A stretch of 64,000 bases of DNA from Ehretia macrophylla. Taxonomy: Eukaryota; Streptophyta; Magnoliopsida; Boraginales; Ehretiaceae. The DNA lies in contig CM075772.1 of NCBI GenBank assembly GCA_037974665.1, positions 36,309,052 through 36,373,051 on the forward strand, in the 5' to 3' direction. The notes under the pieces are model-generated. The model did no database searches, was not told the origin of the DNA, and was given only the letters and a program-made list of their open reading frames with translations. Of the stretch, positions 37,830-47,554 are shown piece by piece (positions within the stretch are counted from its first letter, which is position 1; every line of letters begins with the position of its first letter). A program made the translations under genes and the position numbers.

Positions 37830-40219
37830 TGTCACGCCTCAACTCAACCCCTCCTAAAATCAGTCAAGACGCAACGGAATTTTGACAGTATAACGACAGT
37901 AAATAGGATACCGAGGCTCTAAACCAACCTCCATAGGACATCATACCTCAACTCCATAAACCATACAACAACAACTCCTCAACAACATAATAACATACAT
38001 CATGACCATATCATACAATAAATATTTCTCGTTATATGCCTCCGTTCCAACATAATACATGAACCCTTAATATACAATACAAAACATATTGAGCCAATCT
38101 AGCAACCTAATCATAAACAAAAGAAAGGCTACTAAGACAACATCAACTAATTCATTAACTTATCAACATCTTATTCATTAAAACTACAAAGCAGATAAAA
38201 GTCTACTAAGTTAATTTACAAGATAATAAAACATGTACGACATCACGGATAAGACTCTGGAACATAGGACTCATCCACGTAAGGCACGTTTTCCACATTC
38301 TCCTCTTCAGGAGGCACGTACCCGTAATCTTGCGAAAGTACACCTGTAAGCATGCAATAATAGAGAGTGAGCTTATATAAAATAAGCCCAGCGAGGATCC
38401 GATAGATCTCGAGCAAGGTCTACTAAACTCCTTGGAATAATCGTTTGAGTCAGTAAACACAATAACATAAATAATACTATCATCACATAAGTATATAACC
38501 ATTCAATAAAGGATACTCTAGTTGGTGTAGCTCCAAACACCATCACGATCTCAACCATTCTTCTTGTAACTCCCCATTACTCACACACCCGAGGTACCTT
38601 ACTAGCCCCTCCCTCCATGACAACTCCGTCATGCGAGCTGGGGGTAGTCTCTAGCAATCATGCCGTTTTCAACCCGACTACCCAACACTGCCCGAGAGGT
38701 GGCACACACATACCAAGACTCCATAACAATCATCAATAATCAATCAATCATCAATCAATAATCATTTACTCATCAATACTAGAATCAATAATCAATTAGA
38801 CAACAAATAACTAAGTTAGATGACAAAGTAGGCCATCTAACCGAACATGCATTAAACACACATTCAAACTCTAATTTACCCATCAACAACTCACAATTCA
38901 AACACACAACCCACACCCAATCAACTAAGGCTCAATCTAACATTTTAAAGAAAGACAACATAAACTTCAATTAATCATATCTTACATTCTACTAATCCAA
39001 ACAACTCCAAATCAGTTTCAAACACCCACCCATTCAACCAGCTACATTAGCCCCCTCAGAAAACCACCATAACACCTCCAAATCATGCCCGATAACCCTA
39101 AAACCTTAAGTTGTCAAGGCTGAATTTTCTGGATTTTCACCCAAACATCATAATAAAAAATTCGGCATTACAATGGCGCTACCACATAATTATCAAACAT
39201 TTAGAAATCGACAGCAATCGATTCCGATCAACACAACTCAATTTAATCAACATTGAACAATTTAATCAAATTTAAATACCCGGAAAATAAAAATTATGCT
39301 ACAACCGATAAAAACTCGTAGTATTACTGCTAAATGATCCCTAGCATGCAAGGAGAAATAATCTAACATCATATTAGAATTCTAACGGTTCAATTTTTAA
39401 TTCTATGCAAAAACACAAAAGTTGAGTTTTGAGATCCAGAATTTTTCTCTCACCTTTGATGCGATATATGCCTAGGAATACGTGCAATGCGTTCCCAACA
39501 AGCGGAATCCAAGTCGGCACAAAGTTCTACGGACGAAAACTAGGTTTTTCTTTGAATTTTTGCTTGGAAAACCTTGAAAACTCTTTCTCTTTTTCTCTCT
39601 TCTCCCTCTCGGAAATGTGTGTGTAATTGTGGGTGTTTTGTGCTTTGTGAGTGTCTGTTGGTGATATAAGCTTATTTGGTCAGCAATTAAATAAAGTCAA
39701 AGTTAGTTTAAATTAGTATTTTTGTGTTTTCTTGACTTTAAATGCATTTTCTTGATCACCAAAGTTCAAAACATTTATTCAACACCCAAAATAGCTCAAA
39801 TAGATTATTTTTAGGTGACAAGAAGTTTTATAATCAAACAATTTCACCCAAGTCGGTTTAAAACTCGATTTTCGCAAAAGTCGGTGTAAAAACCCTAATA
39901 AATTCCTAAGCCAATTTGAAAGTCATTTTCATCAAATATAGGTCTATTAACGTCCGAGGACTAGGTCTAGAAGGGTTAAAAATACCAGTTTCAAAATTTT
40001 AGCGGATGTGTTTCGAAAATACTATTCACTGAAAATCTATGATAAAATTTCTAACTCTGTTTTTGATGAAAATTTCATGAATGCAAATTTAGCATGTATT
40101 AGGAGTATTGATATCAAAATTATAACATTCTAGGCCCTATAGCACATAAACAGGTCATATGCACGCAAAACGAGACAAATCTTGTAAATCAAGTTAAAGC
40201 AGATAAGTGGGGTTTCACA
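37830..40219 (-). repeat. Element E 5' LTR
   Basis: TGTCACGCCTCAACTC to GGGGTTTCACA, 2,390 bases. Donor-like site at 39453/39454, acceptor-like site at 38344-38345. Confidence 0.92.
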
Positions 40220-40224
40220 GTATC
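40220..40224. repeat. Target-site duplication GTATC, right copy
   Basis: Exact repeat of 30465-30469. Confidence 0.92.
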
Positions 40225-40964
40225 CTTTGATATGTGTGGTTATTTACTGTTTCAAATGTACTTTACTTACTTCTCTTGTTAACTGTTATATTTTTTGCAT
40301 TGCACATCCCATTTGGCCTTTACCCCTCACTGTGCAATAGTAGTTACTCATACCTCGCTAACATGTTTCAAGAGACGCTGTGGGTGATCCCCAGCTAGAT
40401 TTGGTAGAGGAAGAAGAACCGGAGGTTCAGACTAACACATTGCATTAGTTGCTGTGTCTAGTTGTCTGAGATGGTTTATGTTTTTGTTGTTGGATGAAGA
40501 ACTTGTTTGTTCTACTTTATGTTCTATTTTGTAGCCTAAGAGCTATGTATCTGTTATGTAGTTGCAAGTTGAAAGATAGATGTTGTAGTAGTAGATTTGG
40601 AACTATGGCATGTAATAACTTATGTTTCTACTTCTAGCTGCTATGCATGCTTGATAGTGAATGCTCTAATGTATGTTTGTTTTCAACTTCTAAGAATGTT
40701 TCAATGCTATCAAGGAGTGGCATGATAAGCGAATCTGTAAAGAAGTTAAGTTGGATGCATGCTTGTGTGAATCTAAACTACTATATGTCTCACGGCTCCG
40801 ATGGCCTTCAACCTTTGAACTTTAGTTATAAAAGCTTGTCTTGTTATATTGTGGCTTTATTGAGTGGTAACAGGTTTTTAGAATGTCCACGGTACAGGGG
40901 ATACTCTATCCGTTTGTTGGGTCCAGACTTAACCTTTAGTGTGGGGTTAGGTCGGGGCGTGACA
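40225..40964 (+). repeat. Element A 3' LTR, second piece
   Basis: Resumes element A's LTR after E and ends GGTCGGGGCGTGACA. It includes the acceptor region near 40.37 kb (ATGTTTCAAGAGACGCTG) and an acidic frame with the shared GDPQL and EEEE words up to a stop near 40.45 kb. The right end marks the end of the whole nest. Confidence 0.9.
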
Positions 40965-42476
40965 ACGGCAGCTCGTGGGTCTGTGTTAGACGATGGAGGC
41001 CTGTGTAAACTTAGGTCTAACGATCTTCCTTGTCCTTTGGGTTCATGAAGCTATCCTAGTTGCGACTTTATTGAAACCCAAGGCCTTACCCTCTCTGAGG
41101 GACTCAAGCTTATCGATCTTGGGTCTAACCAAGCTACGCTTTCTATTCAAGTGATGAACTTCAAATTCTGGTGGATACAGGCGTTAATCTTGAATCTAAA
41201 TCTAGTAGAAGGTTTCAAAATCAAATAAGGTTTGCTATTTGATAAACATTGTTATTATTATTTAATGTATAGGGAACGATTTTCGACCGATCAGCTTATT
41301 TAATTTCCTGGAAGGATCATTTCCAAAATCATGGTCAACCAAATCCAATGAGGCCAATCCCGTAGAGGCCTGGCTTGCTTAAGAAGGAATACAAATCCCT
41401 TTAGTTATACCTTTGTATACGGAGAGAATAGACCAGTTGAGTTTGTTATTAGGTGCCTAGTCCCTCATCAATAGTGTAAGCACTATGGACTGACCTCGTT
41501 GATAGAAAAGAAATGGAGATAAAATCGACTAGAATGACATGCTTTTGGAAAAAAATAGGAATTTCTTCCCTAGTGTCGTCCAAGCTCACTATCCCTTAAG
41601 TTGCTTTGGGTTAGTGTATCAATGGTCTTTGTTGAATCCTTTTGGGCTAAGCAAAATACCTCCTAACACTGCTGTAAATGGGAATAGGTTAGGATGATTA
41701 TATTAACACATCCAAGTCAACACAGGACTAGTTCGACTTAAGCCATTCCCTAACCGCTTGTTTTCGGGCGAATCTACAAAGGTCAGAAAGAGAAGAGAAA
41801 GGATGACTCTATCTTTTAGCTAGCCAAGATTTGAACCTCTCTCTAGAAAGCAAGCAAGCTGAGCAGTTCTCACTATTTCTGGTGAAAAAGAAAGCTTATA
41901 GAATGCCGTAAAGTGATCACAGAAACTTCATACATACTGATTCGCCACGTGAAAGCTACTAGTTGAACGTTAGCCTTATTACCATTCCTCACCCCATGCC
42001 AATAGGAAACTTACTCTATCTATTGAGTTGTGTTGTCTCCCCTCGAGGGTCAAGGTAGAGTGATTCTAGTTTACTTCTTATAAAAGGGATCCATGTTATT
42101 TCACTAAAGACCAAAGACCGCTTATTCTTCTTTTTCACATGAACAGGGTTCAAAGGAGAACAACTCTTGTTTGGTTCTATCTTAAAAGAAGAAGATTCCA
42201 TGTTCTAGCTGAAAGGCCGCTTAGGATTCTGCATTCACTCAGTTCTCTAAATAAAGGGAGAGAAGTCGCGCGAGGTTGATGGGAGGAAGAGAAAAAGAAG
42301 CAACTATTTCACCGTCCGTAATAACCACAGTTTTTGGGTTATCAAGCATAAGCGTAGCAGATCTTCTTTAAGAAGAAACTCCTTGCCACTGTCAGCATTA
42401 CCTATGTTGAAGGAGAAAAAAGTCTGATTTTTTCGAAGGCAAAGAAGCCTTTTTTTTATAATTCTTTAATTCATTT

Positions 42477-42548
42477 CTTACCAAGTAGGAATTCAACCTA
42501 CGACCAGGCAGTTAGTCATTGACTGGTCTACCACTGAGCTATTGAGAC
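42477..42548 (-). pseudogene. tRNA-Asn-like pseudogene (plastid-type trnN-GUU)
   Basis: Minus strand carries AGCTCAGTGGTAGA (D arm), AACTGCCTGGTCGTAGGTT and TCCTACTTGG (anticodon arm 3' side and T arm), a good match to the plastid-type trnN that plant mitochondria also use. The acceptor stem no longer pairs and the anticodon position is not GTT, so it should be non-functional. Recognised from memory of the gene; not searched. Confidence 0.55.
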
Positions 42549-42555
42549 TGGATTC

Positions 42556-42612
42556 TTTAAGAATTGGTTTGCTAAATCGACTCACAATCTTATGGGGTGA
42601 TTCCCATTCTTG
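42556..42612 (+). pseudogene. tRNA-Ser-like fragment (mitochondrial trnS-GCU type)
   Basis: TTGGTTTGCTAAATCGAC matches the anticodon arm of plant mitochondrial trnS-GCU as I remember it, followed by a CAATCTTATGGGG-like variable arm and T arm. The acceptor halves and D arm are absent or changed. It adjoins the trnN-like piece, on the opposite strand. Confidence 0.45.
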
Positions 42613-44939
42613 TGAAGTGGAAATGGCAGAATTCCGTATTTACTTAGATAAGATAAGGTGGGAGAATTAAACAAAGTAGTATGTACGGTTTGCTCGGGTA
42701 GAGTTAAAGCGAAAGCACAGAAAGAAGGATCTCAAGAGAAGAGAGTCCTTTTGTGGCCCACCATTTGTTAAACCCCCTTTTCTCTTGCAATGGGACATGT
42801 TACGACGTAAACAGTGATCTTTTCTGTTATGCTTGACCGGGGTTCATTTGCTAAGGTTGAAGAATGAGTTGGGACTGTTAGAGTACTCGCTGTATCTCTT
42901 CTCCTTGCCATTGTAAGTCCCATCCTACATCCGCGATTGGTGAGAGTAATGTAAAGGAAGACTTTGTTCGAAATCAGGATAGTGTTCAATAAACCACCAT
43001 TGATGCAATAGAAGTAAAAGCTCTTAATGCAATATTTGGTGGTGAAGACATTCCTACTTCTACAGTTGGAGTTGATGGTTTTTACAATAAGAGTTGTTGA
43101 TGGAATAACCAGTGCTAGTGACTTGACTGTTGGAGGAGGAACCACTGTTAGAAATGTTCATGTAGAAGCACCTCTTTCATCTGCTGGTATAGACGAAGTT
43201 CTTTGGATCTTATCCGCTTTAGAGGTTGGATGAGGTTAATCAATAGGGAAATCCGCTAGTACTTAATCTTCCTCTAAAAAATGCTTTTCAATTTTGTAGG
43301 CATCTTATATTCATAAAGGATCTGACTCAATTCAATAGAAACTTCACTTCTACCCTGTCTGGTCTTGGAGCTTAGGCTACTGGAACGCGTCTTTAATCTA
43401 GTTTAGGAATGAAGGAAGTCTATTTTATTCCAAGGCTGCTATCAAAGCCTCTAACATGAGATAAAGAGACTTAAGTCCCCCTCACTTTGGATGTCATATG
43501 AATTATTAGCTAAATGACCTTACAGTGTCATAGCTTTCATTCATACGTTTTCCCATATGTACTATTCTTTGGGTTAAATAGATGGATAACCCAACCGGGA
43601 ATGACTAATAAACATCAAATCTGGCTTAGAGACTTATGTTTCATTTCAGTAGAATGAGGATCAGGAAGTTCTTACCTTAGAGCGGACTGTTAGGCTTTAG
43701 GGGCATGTTGACTCCGAAGATCCAAGATTCAATCTGTGAATTGATAAAAGTTAAGATGATCTCTTTGTGCCCATCTTTTCATGATTCAAGTAGTACTAAT
43801 TTTTAGTTGTTGTGAAAATATCCCCTGCTGTTGACTGAACCTAAATTATAGTATTGATTGTAGCTTTGAAGTACGTGTAGGAGGACCACTGTGGGAAGAG
43901 AGTTCAAGGTAGAGGTACAATGGATAGAGGGCTACGGCAAGGTGTTCGACTCACACTCTTGTCAACACTTCCAAGAGTGAACCTTCGACTCGCTTCCTTA
44001 GCCATTTATTTCGGTCAACCAGTTCTAAAAGAATTCGACTCATCATTCTTTAAAATGATTGGCTTCTTCCGCCTTCTTTCAGGTCTATTGGTCAGCATTC
44101 TCTTAGCGCGAACTTCTTTTCCGAAGAAAAAGCCAATTTAGCGGCAAACTTTCTTTGGTTGTGATTAGCTAGTCATCTCAGTCACCCATAAGATCGGGAG
44201 ATCAGGATCAAAGCTCTAGTCACCTAGTCATCTAGTTATCCAATTAGGGTTCCAATCTAGAGCATCGTTTAGGGTTTTATTATTCAAAGGGGTTTCCCAC
44301 CCTAAAGGCAAAACAAAGGCTCGAATCGTTAATGACTTCGGCTCTAGCAATCATTGACTTAGTTGAACATGGAATTCCAATTCCTCTTTAAGGATTTAAA
44401 GAAGGGATACCATTGCATAGCCTCCTCGATGAACGAAAACAGTTCCTCAAGCTCGATAACTCGATAAGCTGGACGGGAAGAAAACAAAGAGTGGGTTGGG
44501 GAAGGGCTACAAAGCCAGCCATATTATATACAGTCAGGGAAATCAACAAGATGGGCTTTCGCTCTATTAGAAAAGAACCAAAACGAGGACATATCGGGAC
44601 ATTTCGGTGGTGGGTGGGGCATTATGGTGGTTGGATTCTCTCTTGATCTTAGAAAGCTTGGTTCGCATTCCTACTAAAGTAGGAAGTAGGAAAAGAAGAC
44701 AGACGGGAAGGAAATATGGCAGGGTGGGGGAATGGGATTGCCCCCGATCTACGTTCTTGATTATTAGTCGAGCCATTACCTCCTAGGAGAACTTGTTAGA
44801 GAACGAAGGGATGATTTACTTACCGGAGTTGGTGAGGCAGAGATTGACTGCATGGAGACTGGCGAACTTGACGCTAGGGGCGATTTCCCAATTGGTGGTA
44901 ATTAGTCAATTTCTCGACAAACATTCATTTACTATCCCA

Positions 44940-45060
44940 ATGAAGATGTTATTTTGTAACTGCCAGGGAGATAGATCTAATGAATTTCTCAGAAATTGGA
45001 GAGATTTTGTTAATGGGCTATGATCGTGGTACTCATTGAAACCCGAACTCAGAGTTGACG
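44940..45060 (+). pseudogene. LINE (L1-type) endonuclease N-terminal scrap
   Basis: MKMLFCNCQGDRSNEFLRNW followed, in a shifted frame, by VVLIETR. These match the first two blocks of the L1-type apurinic endonuclease (usually MK-L-WNCQG and D-VLLETR, where the N and E are metal or catalytic residues). A +2 frameshift lies between the blocks around 45015 and the tryptophan of WNCQG is cysteine. Nothing recognisable as the rest of a LINE follows on the far side of element F. Confidence 0.45.
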
Positions 45061-45065
45061 AGCAT
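45061..45065. repeat. Target-site duplication AGCAT, left copy
   Basis: Repeated exactly at 55091-55095; brackets element F. Confidence 0.93.
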
Positions 45066-47554
45066 TGTCACGCCCCGACCCAACCCCCAAGCTAAAGGTT
45101 AAGTCCGGACCCGACACACGGACAGAGTCTCCTCTGTACCGTGGACATTCTAAAAACCTGTAAACACTTAAACAAGGTCCCAACAATACAATACAAGCTT
45201 TTCTCAATTAAACAACAAAGCTATAAGGCCATCCGAGCCTTATAGTACACAATAACTCCAAAACACACAAGCATGCGAGAACTTGTTGTCAGCATAGTCT
45301 TATAATCTTGACATTCTAGGAAATCAATAAAACGACTTAAAGGATAAAGCATTCTACATTAACCATCTACTCCCAAGCATGCAAAGAAATAAGGCAAGAA
45401 TAAAAGTTATTACAGTTCATAGACCTTCAAAGCTACAACCCAACCAACTAATCTTCGACTTATACAACAAGCATATACATAGCCCTTGGGCTACAAAATA
45501 GTACATAAAGTAATCAGATGAGTCTTTCACATAACAGCAAAATCATTAACCACCTCAAGTTATCAGATACAGCAACTAAGGTAAAGGCTCGATCTGAACT
45601 TCTTCTTCCTCAACTAAATCAACAAGCTGGGGATCACCCTCAGCGTCTCCTGAAACAGATATCGAGGTATGAGCAACCACTGTTGCCCAGTGAGGGATAT
45701 AGTCCCGGGGCGTGCAATGCAACATATAATACAATTATACAACAATAACACTTAGACAATAAAAGAAACAACGATAACTTAAATAACCACACATTTAAAA
45801 GGATACGTTTCAACAATCCCCTATACACCAATCTTCACTGGTCTTCAATCACGATCCACGAACCACGAGCACGATCACGATAAGCCGGCATAACCCCATT
45901 CACTCCAGTGGGTGTACTCCGGATGTACCCCGAATCCTACGACCCAACATTCCCTGACAATCTCCGAACCAGGCGAATGAGGGAATAGGGCACGGAGTTT
46001 GAATATCCACCGGCAAGCCCTCTGCCGCCCAGCCGATATTCAACACATCCGCCCCGACACTATGGTTGCGCAACCACTATGCAATGCACTCAACGATGGC
46101 AAGTTAATAACAATAATATGAGCATTAACACATATGAGGATCAACAAAGTAGGTTGAGCTCGTTGCAATTAGGATAGAAGCAAAGATAGAAGCTAATAAG
46201 TAGTTTACAAATGAACTTATACCATATAAGCATAGAATCATTCCAAAAGCTCCAAATCAATTTAAAATCATATATAAACACATAAGAAGTCCTGACATGG
46301 GTTTAGAAGTGTTAGACAACTTAAATTGCACCTAAACCTCCTTGTTTTTCGAACTATTTCTCTTCCAAACCAAAGTTAATGATTTCATTTTCAAAGGAAA
46401 CTCTCCCAACCTTCTAACTAACCCCCAAGGCACCCTCTCAACCCTCGAACTCAATCAAATGCCTGCGTTTACCCCGAAAGCCCCAATTTCCCTCTTTTGG
46501 CTTTAAACCACACCTACATTGTCCGGGCTTCAAACAAGGGATATCAAGGCATCTATAGCACCTAGGTAGCCTAAGAATACTAGAATTGAAGCCCAATTCC
46601 ACCCGGATTCGCATTAACCCCGAAAGCCCCAACTTAAAGTCGGCTATTTTCCATTTTTAGGCGATTTAAGGGCAATGCAAGTGTACGGGGCTATTTAATT
46701 ATCTTCACTAGTACCTAAGGCATCAATTAGAAGCATTAATTCAAGCCAATTCGAGCAATTACACAAAACCCTAGAAAAAAACGTCACTATTCACCCTAAA
46801 AATCAAACTAACGATTCTAACCGTTTAAATTGCGAAACGACGGTTCAAAAGTGTTCTCTAAAATTCATATAGATAGTATATTAGCATAGATAACATTTAC
46901 AATGGCATATAATCATATTTTCAACAAATCAATAAATGAGCAACTATTTAAAAATGCAAAAACAAGTCGTGAAATCCCTCACCACTACGCGTAGGAGCAC
47001 CTAGGAACCTTGCAAACACCCTACACTAGTTGCTCAAGGCTTGGAGAGGCTTGGATTGGAGGCTTGGTGAGCAAAATCTCTCTCTTTTCTCCTCTAGCTG
47101 CTGTCGGGTTTGGGGCTGCTGTTTCAGCTTTTTATTTTTTTTTTCTTTTGCATTTTGTGAGTTTAAGTGATATAATAAGGGGTTGAGTTGAGGTGGGGTC
47201 AATTTGGTGCTTAAGTGATGTAATAAAATGCGCGTTGCTAGCTTCAAAACGAGGCTAATGTAAAAAACTTAGGCTAGCTAATTAAATCTATAAAGTTAGT
47301 TACGTAACACTATTCACTTGACTTCTAAAATTATTTTCTAAACGAGCCCTCCTAACGCCTTTAGCTCAAATGCGCATTTTTCCCACTACTTTTACAATTA
47401 ATATGATTTAACAAAAATGCTAATTAACAAATAGAAAGTAGTTTAAAAACGGAGCGAATAGTAGTCACAAAGTCAGTTAATAAGGCATAGAAGTAAATGC
47501 GCAAACAAGGGATGCAACAGTAATTAAATGCATGGCTAAAACCCGGGTGTCACA
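45066..47554 (-). repeat. Element F 3' LTR
   Basis: TGTCACGCCCCGACC to CCCGGGTGTCACA, 2,489 bases. TATA-like TTATTATA near 47171-47178, donor-like site 46982/46983, palindrome TGGTTGCGCAACCA at 46063-46076, acceptor-like site 45650-45651. Confidence 0.95.
45576..45649 (-). other. Acidic peptide frame in element F 3' LTR
   Basis: After the acceptor-like TGTTTCAG the minus strand reads DAEGDPQLVDLVEEEEV and then QIEPLP and a stop. The 5' LTR (53113-53186) has the same peptide. The same words occur in D and A. The region after the stop is T-rich with TGTAATAACTTTTATT, like a 3' untranslated end. Confidence 0.45.

Larger units (their letters stand above)
30470..40219 (-). mobile_element. Element E: Ty3/gypsy chromovirus of a second family, inside element A's 3' LTR
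   Basis: 3' LTR 30470-32834, interior 32835-37829, 5' LTR 37830-40219, with exact 5-base duplications. LTR and gag sequences differ clearly from A, D and F, yet the pol plan and chromodomain are of the same Tekay-like group. The LTRs differ by a few percent by eye, much of it C-to-T-type change, giving an age of very roughly one to one and a half million years at 1.3e-8 changes per site per year. Fairly well kept but broken, several breaks. Confidence 0.93.
40965..45065. other. Gene-poor DNA resembling plant mitochondrial intergenic sequence, left block
   Basis: Not retrotransposon LTR or pol. Word usage is rich in GAAGAAAG and CTTTCTTT-type strings with higher GC than the LTRs, as in plant mitochondrial spacers. 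It has decayed trnN-like and trnS-like pieces near 42.5-42.6 kb, a LINE scrap near 44.94 kb and only short frames without recognised domains. No complete mitochondrial gene was recognised. Origin as a nuclear copy of mitochondrial DNA is an inference from composition and tRNA remnants. Confidence 0.5.

Noticed and set aside
41847-41905. tRNA-like T arm (AGGTTCAAATCTT on the minus strand) near 41.86 kb
   Set aside because: The rest does not fold into a cloverleaf by eye and no isotype was recognised.
42768-43233. Overlapping frames on both strands near 43 kb that might be a host gene
   Set aside because: No domain was recognised, neither frame has a convincing start and both are short. Treated as spacer.
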